DNA from: Leadbetterella sp964423865
GTDB lineage: Bacteria > Bacteroidota > Bacteroidia > Cytophagales > Spirosomataceae
Reading direction: 5' to 3'
Assembly (NCBI GenBank): GCA_964423865.1
Contig: CAYRGN010000002.1
Coordinates: forward strand, 96,467-160,466
Length of the DNA: 64,000 bases
Positions 14,805 through 24,360 of this stretch are shown piece by piece. The translations under genes and the position numbers were made by a program. Position 1 is the stretch's first letter; each line of letters begins with the position of its first letter. The notes below the pieces were generated by a model, which saw nothing but the letters and a program-made list of their open reading frames with translations, was not told the origin of the DNA and did not search any database.

Positions 14805-17474
14805 ATGAGACTTTCCCTGTTAACAGCCCTGTGCAGTTGTGTGTTCTTTACCGCCTGTAAGATGCCGGGGGAAAAAGTGGATTATATCACGGAGGTAAAG
14901 CCCCTTCTGAACAAGCACTGTATCAGCTGCCACGGGGGGGTAAAGATGCAAAGCAATTACAGTTTGCTTTACCGTGAAGAAGCGCTCGGCAAAGGCAAAT
15001 CGGGTAAGTACGGCATCATTCCCGGCAATGCTGCCGGCAGTGAATTCATTCGTCGGTTAACCCTCCACGACCCCGAAGAGCGCATGCCTTACCAGAAGGA
15101 GCCGCTAAGCCGGGAAGAAATACGCCTTTTGACAAAATGGATAGACCAGGGGGCAGAATGGGGAACGCACTGGGCCTATGAACCTGTGAAAAAGCCTGTG
15201 GTTCCTAGGGTTAAAGGGGCCAAAACGGATATCGACAAGTTTATTCTGCACGAAGCGGAAAAGCAGGGATTGAGGCCTTCGGGGCGGGCAGCGGATGAGG
15301 TGCTGATGCGCCGGGCGGCATTAGATGTGATCGGACTGCCGGCACCTGAAAGCCTGAAAGCAGAATACCGCCGAAACGGGAATTACGAAAACTATATCGA
15401 CCGGTTACTGGCATCGCCGGCCTACGGGGAAAAATGGACCTCCATGTGGCTGGATCTGGCTCGCTATGCCGATACCAAGGGGTTTGAAAGAGACGGTCGC
15501 CGAAATATCTGGCGGTACCGCGACTGGTTAATTCGGGCTTTCAATACCGATATGCCCTATGACCGCTTTCTCACCGAGCAACTGGCCGGTGATTTGCTGC
15601 CGGATCCTACCGAAGACCAACTCATTGCCACGGCCTTTCACCGCAATACCATGACCAACGACGAAGGCGGTACCAATAACGAAGAATACCGGACAGAAGC
15701 AGTGATTGACCGCGTAAATACCACCTGGGAAACGCTCATGAGTACCACCTTTGCCTGCGTACAATGCCATAGCCACCCCTATGATCAGTTCCGGCACGAG
15801 GAGTACTTTAAGTTTATGGCATTTTTTAATAATTCCCGCGATGAAGATACTTATGCGGAATATCCTGTTTTAAGGCATTACGACAGTACCCAAAGGCAAA
15901 AGATGGCAGCACTGGGCGGTTGGCTGAGGGAAAAGGTATCGCCCCGGCAGCAGAAAGAACTGATGCTGTTCCTGAAGACCCTTCAACCGGCCTATAATTC
16001 CATCGTTTTTGACGAGTTTGTGCATGCAGAGTTGGCCGATACGAAATGGCTGGCCTTGAGAAACCGTTCCTCCGCCCGATTGAAAAATGTCAATCTTTCG
16101 GATAAAAATATCCTGATCATACGGATTTCGCATAACGTCGACGGTCGGCTGGAATTGAGATTGGACAGTCCGAAAGGCCCTTTACTGGGGCATTTGCAGG
16201 TAAAGGGAAATTCTCAGGGCTGGCAGTTGAAAGAAATTCCTTTAAAAAAATCGGATGGGCAGCATGACGTGTATGCGCGGTTCGAAAGTGCTCAACTGAA
16301 CGATCCCCATGCTACGGGAATGATGTTTGACTGGCTGCATTTCACTAAGGGTTTTCCATCCGAAAACGATAACAGGGAATACGCCGCTGTTTTTTGGGAG
16401 CTGCTCAATGCTAACGTGGAACAGACGCCTGTTATGATAGAAAATCCGAAAGACTTTAAAAGAAAAACGCATCTTTTTGAAAGAGGGAGCTGGTTGAGTC
16501 CGGGGAAGGAGGTGGAGCCCGGAGTACCCGTCTTATTGGGTGCTTTAAAACCGGGGCAGCCGGAGAACCGGCTTGGTCTGGCGCAGTGGATGACCGCCCC
16601 CGAACACCCGCTGGTGGCAAGAACCATGGTAAACCGGGTATGGGAGCAGCTATTTGGACAGGGGCTGGTGGAAACCCTGGAAGATTTTGGATCTCAGGGT
16701 GCCGCACCGGTGAACCGGGAGCTGCTGGATTACCTCGCCTATCAGTTTATCCATGAATACGGCTGGTCAGTGAAGAAGTTGATCCGGGCTATTTTGGTTT
16801 CTGAAACCTACCGCCAGCGTTCGGAGGTCACTCCTGAAAACCTGGAGAAAGACCCCTATAACCGTTTTTTGGTGCGGGGACCGCGGGTACGCCTTTCCGC
16901 AGAGCAGATCCGCGATCAGGCCCTGGCGGTCAGCGGGGCATTGAATAACCGCATGTACGGTCCGCCGGTGATGCCTTATCAGCCGGAGGGCATCTGGAAC
17001 AGTCCGTATAACAGCGACAAGTGGCGGATTTCGGAAGACGGGCAACAATACCGCCGGGCCATTTACACTTTCATGAAGCGTACCAGTCCTTATCCGGCTC
17101 TGGTCACTTTTGATGCTACGGGGCGTGATATCTGCCTGTCGCGGCGGATCCGGACCAACACCCCGCTCCAGGCGCTGGTAACGTTGAATGATTCGGCGTT
17201 TGTGGATCTGGCCGTGCATTTTGCCCGCCGTGTGCAGGGCGAGTCAACGCCCGAAAAATGCATAGAGAAGGCCTATGAGGCCGCCACCGGGCGACCTGTT
17301 TCTATAGAAAAGAAAAAAATATTGCTGGGCCTGTACCGGCAGGCGTACGAGACCTATCGGAAAGACCCTGCATTATGCCGTGAGTTGACGGCCGGTACTG
17401 ACGCGGGCTTTGCGGCACTGGTACTGGTGGCCAATAGTATTCTCAATCTCGATGAAGTAATTACCAAAACCTGA
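14805..17474 (+). CDS. Planctomycete-type cytochrome c lipoprotein with DUF1549 and DUF1553
   Basis: 889 residues. Lipoprotein signal (LCSCVFFTAC) and a heme-binding CISCHGG motif in a PSCyt1-type domain (EVKPLLNKHC, RMPYQKEPLSREEI). Then PSD1/DUF1549 (DKFILHEAEKQGLRPSGRA, with a second CVQCHSHPYDQ motif) and C-terminal DUF1553 (NRLGLAQWMTAPEHPLVART, NRVWEQLFGQGLVE, LSAEQIRDQALAVSG). This architecture is typical of Planctomycetes and some Bacteroidota, where it nearly always precedes a DUF1501 gene, as here (1-bp TGATG overlap). It is exported and probably redox-active; the substrate is unknown. Confidence 0.92.
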   Translation: MRLSLLTALCSCVFFTACKMPGEKVDYITEVKPLLNKHCISCHGGVKMQSNYSLLYREEALGKGKSGKYGIIPGNAAGSEFIRRLTLHDPEERMPYQKEPLSREEIRLLTKWIDQGAEWGTHWAYEPVKKPVVPRVKGAKTDIDKFILHEAEKQGLRPSGRAADEVLMRRAALDVIGLPAPESLKAEYRRNGNYENYIDRLLASPAYGEKWTSMWLDLARYADTKGFERDGRRNIWRYRDWLIRAFNTDMPYDRFLTEQLAGDLLPDPTEDQLIATAFHRNTMTNDEGGTNNEEYRTEAVIDRVNTTWETLMSTTFACVQCHSHPYDQFRHEEYFKFMAFFNNSRDEDTYAEYPVLRHYDSTQRQKMAALGGWLREKVSPRQQKELMLFLKTLQPAYNSIVFDEFVHAELADTKWLALRNRSSARLKNVNLSDKNILIIRISHNVDGRLELRLDSPKGPLLGHLQVKGNSQGWQLKEIPLKKSDGQHDVYARFESAQLNDPHATGMMFDWLHFTKGFPSENDNREYAAVFWELLNANVEQTPVMIENPKDFKRKTHLFERGSWLSPGKEVEPGVPVLLGALKPGQPENRLGLAQWMTAPEHPLVARTMVNRVWEQLFGQGLVETLEDFGSQGAAPVNRELLDYLAYQFIHEYGWSVKKLIRAILVSETYRQRSEVTPENLEKDPYNRFLVRGPRVRLSAEQIRDQALAVSGALNNRMYGPPVMPYQPEGIWNSPYNSDKWRISEDGQQYRRAIYTFMKRTSPYPALVTFDATGRDICLSRRIRTNTPLQALVTLNDSAFVDLAVHFARRVQGESTPEKCIEKAYEAATGRPVSIEKKKILLGLYRQAYETYRKDPALCRELTAGTDAGFAALVLVANSILNLDEVITKT

Positions 17475-18949
17475 TGGAAAAAATTGTAAAAGAAGCCTTT
17501 TGGCGGAGTCTGGAGCGAGACACCCGGCGAAATTTCCTCAAGGGGAGCTTTATGGGGCTGGGCGGACTGGCGTTGGGTTCTCTGTTTTCCTGCGAATCCG
17601 GGGGGAAGGCGCCGGCCTTTGACCCGCGGAATCCCCTGGCAGCCCGACCGCCGCATTTTGCACCCCGGGCGCGGTCGGTCATTTACCTGCACATGGCGGG
17701 TGCGCCCTCGCAACTGGAGCTTTTTGATTATAAGCCGGCCCTGGCGAAACTCGACGGGCAGGATTGTCCGCAATCGTTTTTGGAAGGCAAACGCTTTGCT
17801 TTTATCCGGGGCGTGCCCAAGATGTTGGGCCCCCAGGCTACCTTTCGTCAGCACGGACAGTCGGGAGCGTGGATCAGCAACTATCTTCCCCACCTTAGCG
17901 GGGTGGCCGATGAACTCAGTTTCATGAAAGCGGTAAGTACCGATCAGTTTAATCATGCACCGGCACAGTTAATGATGCAGACGGGCGGTGCCCGGCTGGG
18001 AAGGCCCAGCCTGGGATCCTGGGTGACGTATGGGCTTGGATCGGAAAACAACGATCTGCCGGCGTTTGTGGTACTTACCTCTGGCGGACAGAACCCGGAT
18101 GCCGGCAAAAGCATTTGGGGCAGCGGCTTTCTTCCTTCGGTTTATCAGGGTGTGCAGTGCCGGTCAGAAGGTGATCCCGTTTTATTTATAAAGGATCCTG
18201 ACGGGGTAAGCCGGGATCTTCGGAAGGCTTCGATAGAAGCCATCAATGCCATTAACCGGGAGGAGTATACCGAATATGGAGACCCGGAAATTCTTAGTCG
18301 GATCAGTCAGTATGAAATGGCTTACCGCATGCAGATCACAGCACCGGAGGTCTTCGATATCGGTAATGAGCCCGAATACATCCATAAAATGTACGGCACA
18401 GAACCGGGTAAGACCAGCTTTGCCAACAATGCCCTGCTGGCGCGGAAGTTGGTGGAAAACGGCGTGCGGTTTGTGCAACTGTACGACTGGGGCTGGGATA
18501 TGCACGGCACCCAGGCCAGCGAAGCAGTGGATATCGGGTTGATTGATAAATGCCGCTCTGTTGACCAGGCCATCACGGCTTTGATTCAGGATCTGAAGCA
18601 GCGGGGTTTGCTGGACGAAACCCTGATTGTGTGGGGCGGGGAATTTGGAAGGACCCCGATGGCCGAAAACCGGGAAGGTAAACCCAATGCCTTTAAAGGC
18701 CGGGATCACCATGCAGAAGCATTCACCATGTGGATGGCCGGTGGCGGCATCATTCCGGGCGTAACGTATGGAGAAACCGATGAGATCGGGTATTCGGCCC
18801 TTTCGGGCAAGCTGAACCCCCACGATGTACACGCTACCGTGCTGCATCAGTTGGGGTTTGACCATGAAAAATTTACGTATGAATTTCAGGGAAGGCCTTT
18901 CCGCCTGACCGATGTGGCCGGAAAAGTGGTAAAAGAGATAACAGGATGA
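17474..18949 (+). CDS. DUF1501 family Tat-exported protein
   Basis: 491 residues. A twin-arginine signal is present (TRRNFLKGSFMGLGGLALG), with a Cys after it (LFSCES). Body motifs of DUF1501: VIYLHMAGAPSQLELFDYKP, FNHAPAQLMMQTG, LIVWGGEFGRTPMAE, GRDHHAEAFTMWMAGGG. The fold is related to alkaline phosphatase/sulfatases, but the catalytic Cys/Ser motif of sulfatases is not evident. It overlaps the PSCyt gene by one base, so the two are coupled. Periplasmic, function unknown. A heptad array starts at the last base of its stop. Confidence 0.92.
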   Translation: MEKIVKEAFWRSLERDTRRNFLKGSFMGLGGLALGSLFSCESGGKAPAFDPRNPLAARPPHFAPRARSVIYLHMAGAPSQLELFDYKPALAKLDGQDCPQSFLEGKRFAFIRGVPKMLGPQATFRQHGQSGAWISNYLPHLSGVADELSFMKAVSTDQFNHAPAQLMMQTGGARLGRPSLGSWVTYGLGSENNDLPAFVVLTSGGQNPDAGKSIWGSGFLPSVYQGVQCRSEGDPVLFIKDPDGVSRDLRKASIEAINAINREEYTEYGDPEILSRISQYEMAYRMQITAPEVFDIGNEPEYIHKMYGTEPGKTSFANNALLARKLVENGVRFVQLYDWGWDMHGTQASEAVDIGLIDKCRSVDQAITALIQDLKQRGLLDETLIVWGGEFGRTPMAENREGKPNAFKGRDHHAEAFTMWMAGGGIIPGVTYGETDEIGYSALSGKLNPHDVHATVLHQLGFDHEKFTYEFQGRPFRLTDVAGKVVKEITG

Positions 18950-19081
18950 GCTATTAGAAATTAGATGTTAGAAATTAGACAGGTGCTATCAGAGATTAGC
19001 CCGACCGGTTTTCTGTAGCCATCTTCTAACATCTAATAGCTAACATCTAATAATAGCTAACATCTAACAGCTAAAATTTAA
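18949..19081 (+). repeat. Heptad repeat array 4
   Basis: It begins at the stop codon of the DUF1501 gene: AGCTATT, AGAAATT, AGATGTT, AGAAATT, AGACAGG, TGCTATC, AGAGATT, then a GC-rich centre (CCGACCGG), then inverted units (TCTAACATCTAATAGCT repeated) ending in AGCTAAAATTTAAAAT just before the next ATG. Left TTAGATGTTAGA and right TCTAACATCTAA are perfectly complementary, so a long hairpin can form. Confidence 0.88.
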
Positions 19082-19084
19082 AAT

Positions 19085-19972
19085 ATGAACAGAAGAGAAT
19101 TTATCGAACGGTCAGCAGGCGGAGCCATGGCGCTGACCATGAGCGGCCCGGTCATCGCAGGCCCGGAGGCAGAAGTACTGGTTCTGGCGACGAACTGGGG
19201 TTTTGAAGGGAATATCCATGCCTTCTGTAAAAAGGCGAAAGAGGCGGGGTACCACGGAATAGAGGTCTGGTGGCCGGGGGATCCGGCAGAAAGGGTGGCG
19301 CTTAGAGAGGCTCTAAAGGCTTTTGATCTGAAGGTGGGGTTTCTCTGTGGCGGACAGGTCACGGATTTTAATACCCATTTTGAGCAATATCGGAAAGCCG
19401 TGGATGAAGCGCTGGAGTGGGAGCCGCTTTATATCAACAGCCACTCGGGGAAAGACTTTTATACTTTTGAACAGAACGCCCGCTTTATAGAATTCAGTTT
19501 GAAGAAGGGGGGAATCACGGAAATTCTGCACGAAACCCACCGCGGACGCATGTGTTATTCCGCACCGGTTACAGCGGCATTTCTAAAGTACTATCCTGAC
19601 ATGAAGCTGACACTGGATATCAGTCACTGGACCAATGTACACGAATCGCTGCTCGAAGACCAGCCGGAGAGCGTCAAGCTGGCCCTGGAGCGCACTCGGC
19701 ATATTCATGCGCGTATAGGCCACCAGGAAGGACCTCAGGTGAATGATCCGCGGGCGCCGGAATGGGAAAATGCAGTGAAACGGCACCTGGAATGGTGGGA
19801 TACCGCCGTGAAATATCAATTGGACAGCGGCAAAAAGCAGATCACCTTCCTGACAGAGTTCGGTCCGCCCACTTACCTGCCCGCGCTGCCGTACACCCGC
19901 CAGCCGGTAGCGAACCAATGGGAAGTGAATGTGTATATGCTGAATCTCCTGAAAGCCCGGTACCGGAAATGA
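19085..19972 (+). CDS. Sugar phosphate isomerase/epimerase-like TIM-barrel protein
   Basis: 295 residues. A Tat-like N-terminus (MNRREFIERSAGGAMALTMSG) suggests export. The rest is an AP-endonuclease-2/xylose-isomerase-like barrel: LVLATNWGFEGNIHAFCKK, GYHGIEVWWPGD, INSHSGKDFYTFEQ, ILHETHRGRMCYSAP (metal-ligand E/H), LTLDISHWTNVHES (D/H), HIHARIGHQEGPQ, ITFLTEFGPPTYLP (E). The metal ligands are in place. The stop overlaps the following gene by 4 bp (ATGA). The substrate is unknown; linkage to PSCyt/DUF1501 genes suggests periplasmic breakdown of a sugar derivative. Confidence 0.85.
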   Translation: MNRREFIERSAGGAMALTMSGPVIAGPEAEVLVLATNWGFEGNIHAFCKKAKEAGYHGIEVWWPGDPAERVALREALKAFDLKVGFLCGGQVTDFNTHFEQYRKAVDEALEWEPLYINSHSGKDFYTFEQNARFIEFSLKKGGITEILHETHRGRMCYSAPVTAAFLKYYPDMKLTLDISHWTNVHESLLEDQPESVKLALERTRHIHARIGHQEGPQVNDPRAPEWENAVKRHLEWWDTAVKYQLDSGKKQITFLTEFGPPTYLPALPYTRQPVANQWEVNVYMLNLLKARYRK

Positions 19973-21228
19973 TTGGAAAATTTCATCCCCTGCTGGTTCA
20001 TTTGCCCATCGGTTTCTTTTTTCTGGCCGCTCTTCTCCGGATTTTAACCGTATTGAAAAAAATTACGGTGTCGGATTCGGTTTTTAAATGGGTACTGCTG
20101 AGTACTTTTCTGGTAAGTATATTCAGTATAGGTACGGGTTGGCTGCTTTCCGGGTCGGGAGAGTATGACGATACCCTGAGGGTCCGCCATCAGTGGTCGG
20201 CCGTGCTTTTCAGTATATTGGTGCTACTGCTTTACTTTACCCCCAATCAAAGAGGGATACATGACGTTCTTTGGGGGCTGGCGTTGCTGGTTTTGACGGT
20301 TACGGGCCATTACGGCGGAAGCCTCACCCACGGCGAAGATTTTCTGTGGAAGGCGGAGGTAGAGCCTTTGGTGGTAGAAAATGTACAGGAAGCCCGGGTG
20401 TACGAAGAGCTGATCCGGCCGGTGCTGGAAAAGAAATGTTATTCCTGTCACGGGCCGGGAAAACAAAAAGGAGAGCTGAGGCTGGATTCGCCCGAATTTC
20501 TGCTGAAGGGTGGGGGCGACGGACCTGTATTAGAAGCCTTTCATCCCGGCAGGAGTCTCCTGATGATGCGTATCCTGCTGCCGGAATCAGACGAAGATCA
20601 CATGCCGCCCAAAGGGAAACCCCAGATTACCGTGGCCGAACAGCAGCTGTTGGATTGGTGGATCAGTCGGGGGGCAGATTTTCATAAGAGAAGCCGGGAG
20701 TTGGAGCAGAATGAAGAGATCCGGGCTTTGTTACGGAGTTTTGAAAGTAAGGAAGAAAAGGAAACAGAGTCGCTAATTCCCAAGGATGAGGTAAAGCCGG
20801 CTTCTGCGGCAGATCTGGAAGTATTGAAGGATGGGGGCATCCTGGTGAATCCTGTAGGGCAAAATACCAATTACCTGGAAGTCAACCTCAGGGGGATATC
20901 GCCCGAAGGCCCGGTGCTGGAGGCCTTAGGGAACCTTGGAGAGCGGGTAGTGCGGCTGAATGCGGCCCGGGTACAAAATGCAAACGATTGGGCTTCGGTG
21001 TGCAGTAAGTTGAAAAATCTGCGGGTTTTGCATCTGCAGCGAAGCTCCTGGAGCGATGCCGAGATGAGACACCTGAAACCCTTATCCCATCTTCAGGTAT
21101 TGAATCTGAGCTTTACCGTGGTGACCGAAAATGGACTCAAAGAGCTTGGGGAGCTGAAGGAATTGCGTAAGCTTTACGTGTACGGTTCCAGTGTGGAAAG
21201 TGGAGTAGGAGCGATGAAACCGAAATGA
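19969..21228 (+). CDS. DUF2231-like membrane domain fused to cytochrome c and leucine-rich repeats
   Basis: 419 residues from the ATG at 19969 that overlaps the previous stop (ATGA); the longer open frame upstream is inside the barrel gene. Residues 1-125: MIGKFHPLLVHLPIGFFFLA with four hydrophobic segments, as in DUF2231-type domains. Residues about 145-240: PSCyt1-like cytochrome with CYSCHGPGKQKGELRLDS and the Met ligand region DHMPPKGKP. C-terminal about 100 residues: leucine-rich repeats (LRVLHLQRSSWSDAEM, LQVLNLSFTVVTENGL). It probably passes electrons between the membrane and the periplasmic partners encoded upstream. Confidence 0.85.
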   Translation: MIGKFHPLLVHLPIGFFFLAALLRILTVLKKITVSDSVFKWVLLSTFLVSIFSIGTGWLLSGSGEYDDTLRVRHQWSAVLFSILVLLLYFTPNQRGIHDVLWGLALLVLTVTGHYGGSLTHGEDFLWKAEVEPLVVENVQEARVYEELIRPVLEKKCYSCHGPGKQKGELRLDSPEFLLKGGGDGPVLEAFHPGRSLLMMRILLPESDEDHMPPKGKPQITVAEQQLLDWWISRGADFHKRSRELEQNEEIRALLRSFESKEEKETESLIPKDEVKPASAADLEVLKDGGILVNPVGQNTNYLEVNLRGISPEGPVLEALGNLGERVVRLNAARVQNANDWASVCSKLKNLRVLHLQRSSWSDAEMRHLKPLSHLQVLNLSFTVVTENGLKELGELKELRKLYVYGSSVESGVGAMKPK

Positions 21229-21335
21229 CGTCCCCTTGCGGCTTCAATCGATCAAACTGTAGGTTAAGTATAGCTTTCATATTATGTGCATATTTTATAC
21301 AAAAATGCGCATATTTTTAAATATTGTCAATATAT

Positions 21336-22994
21336 TCACTCAAAATACCCCGGTCCTTTTACGAATTTTCCAGGAAATACACCTGTGTGTTCTCCGTCTT
21401 TAAGTACCTGTTTCCCGTTGACAAATACCTGTTCCATGCCTTCGGATAAGTGATGGGGCTTCTCGTAAGTGCTGTTTTCCTTTATTTTTTCCAGATCGAA
21501 GACCACCACATCGGCGAAATAGCCCGCTTTCAGACGACCCCGGTCTTTGATTTTTAAGCGTTCGCAAGGCATCGCAGTAAGCTTACGGATGGCTTCGGCG
21601 AGGGAGATGACTTTTTCATCCCGGACGTACCGGGCGATGAGGCGGGTGAAGTTTCCGTAGGCCCGGGGGTGTACGTTCGACTCCAGGAAAACGCCCTCCG
21701 GCGCTATGGAGCTGGCATCCGAACCGAAAGCCATGTAGGGAAGCGCTACCTGTCGCTTTACATTCTCTTCCGACATCATAAAGTACACTACGCCCACCCG
21801 GGAGTTGTCCTGAATCACCAGGTCCATGGCCGTTTCATACCAGGGAGTTCCCCGGATCTCCGACACCTCAGTGAGGGTTTTCCCCATGTATTTTTTGAGC
21901 GAATCCTGTTTGAAGCCGATCAGCAATGACTTGTCAGGCCCCGCGGCGAGGCAAAGGTTCTCCCAGTCTTTCTGGGCCGTTTGCATTTCCTTACCTACTT
22001 TTTTTCGTATCGCAGGATCCTGTAGTTTCCGGCGCCATTCTGCCAGTCCGCCCTCCTGCACCCAGGTGGGCATGGCGGCATCCAGACCCGTGGCGCCGGC
22101 GGTGTAGGTATACATATCGGTGGTAATGGTGAGTCCGGCCCGGTTGGCGCTGTCTATTTTGTGAAGCACGGCATCCAACTTATGCCAGTTGTCTTTTCCT
22201 GCCATTTTCAGGTGGTAGATCTCCGCCGGGATCTGTGCTTCCCGGGCAATGGTGATCAGTTCATTCAGCGACTCATCCATGCGGTTCCCTTCGCTACGCA
22301 GGTGGGAGATGTACATGCCTCCATAGGGAACTACGGCCTTCGCGAGGGCAATCAGCTCTTCGGTGCGGGCATAGGAACCCGGCGCGTAAATAAGGGACGA
22401 ACCCAGTCCCATGGCCCCTTCCTGCATGGCTTCTTTGACCAGGGTTTTCATCCGTTCCAGTTCCTGAGCGGTAGGTTCCCGGTTTTCAAAACCCACCTCG
22501 TGTATCCTGATCGTTTCAGCTCCCACAAAGGAAGCCACGTTGGTTGAAACCCCTTTCTTTTCGAGGTAGTTGAGGTACTCTCCGAGGGTGGTCCAGGCCA
22601 CCTCGTATTTGATCCGACCCTGGTTTTCTTCGATGTATTTTTTCTGGGCTTCGCTGAGAGGGCCCATGGAACTGCCTTCTCCCATAATTTCCAGCGTAAC
22701 GCCCTGTTTGATTCCGCTGAGTGCACGGCCGTCGTGAAGGAGACTCTGGTTACTCCAGCTCAGCATATTCACAAACCCCGGCGCTACAATCTTACCCGTG
22801 GCATCGATTACGGTTCCGGCTTTTGCGTTTTTCAGGGCAGGGCCCACGTACACTATTTTGTCGCCCTTAATGCCTACATCGCCGGCATAAGGCTCCTCCC
22901 CGGAGCCGTCGTAAATGATTCCGTTTCGAATCAGGGTATCGTAGGGGCTTTGGCAGGAGATCAGAAAGATGAAAATGACGAAAAGGTAGCGCAT
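21336..22994 (-). CDS. D-aminoacylase-like (N-acyl-D-amino-acid deacylase family) amidohydrolase lipoprotein
   Basis: 552 residues with a lipoprotein signal (MRYLFVIFIFLISC). Amidohydrolase features: DTLIRNGIIYDGSGEEPY, GDKIVYVG, IDATGKIVAPGFVN, GITLEIMGEG-like segment (GVTLEIMGEGSS), YISHLRSEGN, IYHLKMAGKDNW and ITTDMYTYTAGATGLD, and a C-terminal SLAEAIRKLTAMPCERLKI. The first metal-binding HxH of classic D-aminoacylases is absent: the place after PGF reads VNMLSWSNQSLL. Related subfamily members lacking HxH are known to me, so activity may depend on the remaining ligands. It probably acts in the periplasm on N-acylated amino acids or dipeptides; substrate uncertain. Confidence 0.85.
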   Translation of the reverse strand: MRYLFVIFIFLISCQSPYDTLIRNGIIYDGSGEEPYAGDVGIKGDKIVYVGPALKNAKAGTVIDATGKIVAPGFVNMLSWSNQSLLHDGRALSGIKQGVTLEIMGEGSSMGPLSEAQKKYIEENQGRIKYEVAWTTLGEYLNYLEKKGVSTNVASFVGAETIRIHEVGFENREPTAQELERMKTLVKEAMQEGAMGLGSSLIYAPGSYARTEELIALAKAVVPYGGMYISHLRSEGNRMDESLNELITIAREAQIPAEIYHLKMAGKDNWHKLDAVLHKIDSANRAGLTITTDMYTYTAGATGLDAAMPTWVQEGGLAEWRRKLQDPAIRKKVGKEMQTAQKDWENLCLAAGPDKSLLIGFKQDSLKKYMGKTLTEVSEIRGTPWYETAMDLVIQDNSRVGVVYFMMSEENVKRQVALPYMAFGSDASSIAPEGVFLESNVHPRAYGNFTRLIARYVRDEKVISLAEAIRKLTAMPCERLKIKDRGRLKAGYFADVVVFDLEKIKENSTYEKPHHLSEGMEQVFVNGKQVLKDGEHTGVFPGKFVKGPGYFE

Positions 22995-23070
22995 AGATGA
23001 AGGTTGTATTAGAATATAAAAATAGGAAGAAGTTAGCAGAGTGTATATTTTTTGGGAAAATTTGCAGGGC

Positions 23071-24360
23071 TCATCCTGGGTACTTCCAGCCGTTTCGGTA
23101 CTGACGACTCAGTAACTGGTTGGCCGCAGGATCATTGAAAAATACCTCCTTCGTGCCGTCCCATTCCAGGCTCCTTCCGGCTTTTAGTGCGGCCATGCCC
23201 AGCAGGCTCATGTTGGTGGCCCGGTGGCCCTTCAGAATATCGGCAAAAGGCTGTTTCTTAGCCTTGATGGCTTGCATGAAGTCGGCCCAGACCAGAGCTA
23301 TGTTTTGGCTGTCGGGTTGGTCGAGTTGCGCCGGCTGGTGAATAATCTCTTTTTTGTTATCCTTGGGGTAGAAGCTCCATCCGTTTTGCCAGCCCATGTG
23401 GAAGGTGCCTTCTGTGCCGTGGAAATAGACGCCCACGTTCTCGGTGCGGCTTTGGGGGCGGCCATTCAGGTTGGAATGCTCCCAGATGCAGTTGAAATCT
23501 TCAAAATCATACACAATGACCTGGCTTTCGGGAGCATTGTAATGATCGGTTTTTATTTTGTCGGAAGAGGTAGAGTATATCCGTTTCGGGGCGGTTTCTT
23601 CGGTCCACCAGAGAATCTGGTCAAACCAGTGCGGGCCCCAGTCGCCGGCTTGTCCGTTGGCGAACTCCGTCCGCTGCCGCCAGCCCCGCGGGTGGATGGC
23701 GCTGCTATACGGCACCAGGGGCGCGGGGCCGCACCATAAATCCCAGTCGAGTCCCTGGGGAACGGTTTCATTTTCCGGTGAATTTCCCGGCCAGAAATTA
23801 TAGGTTACAAATGCCCGCACTTCTTTGACGATGCCTGCTTTGCCCGATTTCAGAAATTCCATTCCAGATACATTATGGGGAGAATACCTCCGGTGGAAAC
23901 CCACCGCACAGGTTTTCCCGGTTTCCTGCACGGCTTTCACAATGGCCTTGCCTTCGTTAATGGTATGGCCTATGGGTTTTTCCAGGTAGAGGTGGGCGCC
24001 GGCCTTCAGGGTGTCAATGGCGATCAGGGCATGCCAGTGGTCGGGGGTAGCGTTGATCACGATATCGGGTTTTTCTTTCCGGAGCAGCTCGCGGTAATCT
24101 TTATAGGTGGCGGGGCGGTCGGAAGTCATTTTTGCGGCTTCCGACAGGCATTTTTTCAATTGATTCTCGTCGGCGTCACAGAGGGCCACGAGCTGGCATT
24201 CGCCGTGGCGAAGGGCCTCTCTCAGGATGTTGGTTCCCCACCAGCCGCTACCGATCAGGGCCAGGCGGTATTTTGACTGACGGGCGTAGGTAATGAAAGG
24301 GTGGGATAGGAGAGTTCCGGTGGCAAGGGATGCCGTTTTGAGAAAGTCTTTCCTGTTCAT
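23071..24360 (-). CDS. Gfo/Idh/MocA family oxidoreductase, exported
   Basis: 429 residues from ATG 24360 (MNRKDFLKTASLATGTLL); an upstream in-frame ATG at 24387 would only add a non-signal extension. N-terminus resembles a Tat signal (RKDFLK) followed by cleavage near ITYA. Rossmann nucleotide-binding motif LALIGSGWWGTNILREA, then NATPDHWHALIAIDTLKAG and LYLEKPIGHTINEGKA, the catalytic EKP motif. The C-terminal domain is of the Gfo/Idh/MocA_C2 bacterial type (FAGDWGPHWFDQILWWTEE-like region). NAD(P)-dependent oxidation of a sugar derivative is expected. Same strand as the aminoacylase, 76 bp upstream of it. Confidence 0.9.
   Translation of the reverse strand: MNRKDFLKTASLATGTLLSHPFITYARQSKYRLALIGSGWWGTNILREALRHGECQLVALCDADENQLKKCLSEAAKMTSDRPATYKDYRELLRKEKPDIVINATPDHWHALIAIDTLKAGAHLYLEKPIGHTINEGKAIVKAVQETGKTCAVGFHRRYSPHNVSGMEFLKSGKAGIVKEVRAFVTYNFWPGNSPENETVPQGLDWDLWCGPAPLVPYSSAIHPRGWRQRTEFANGQAGDWGPHWFDQILWWTEETAPKRIYSTSSDKIKTDHYNAPESQVIVYDFEDFNCIWEHSNLNGRPQSRTENVGVYFHGTEGTFHMGWQNGWSFYPKDNKKEIIHQPAQLDQPDSQNIALVWADFMQAIKAKKQPFADILKGHRATNMSLLGMAALKAGRSLEWDGTKEVFFNDPAANQLLSRQYRNGWKYPG

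Noticed and set aside
18949..19081. Insertion-sequence remnant
   Set aside because: No transposase trace or target duplication; the sequence is explained by heptad units.
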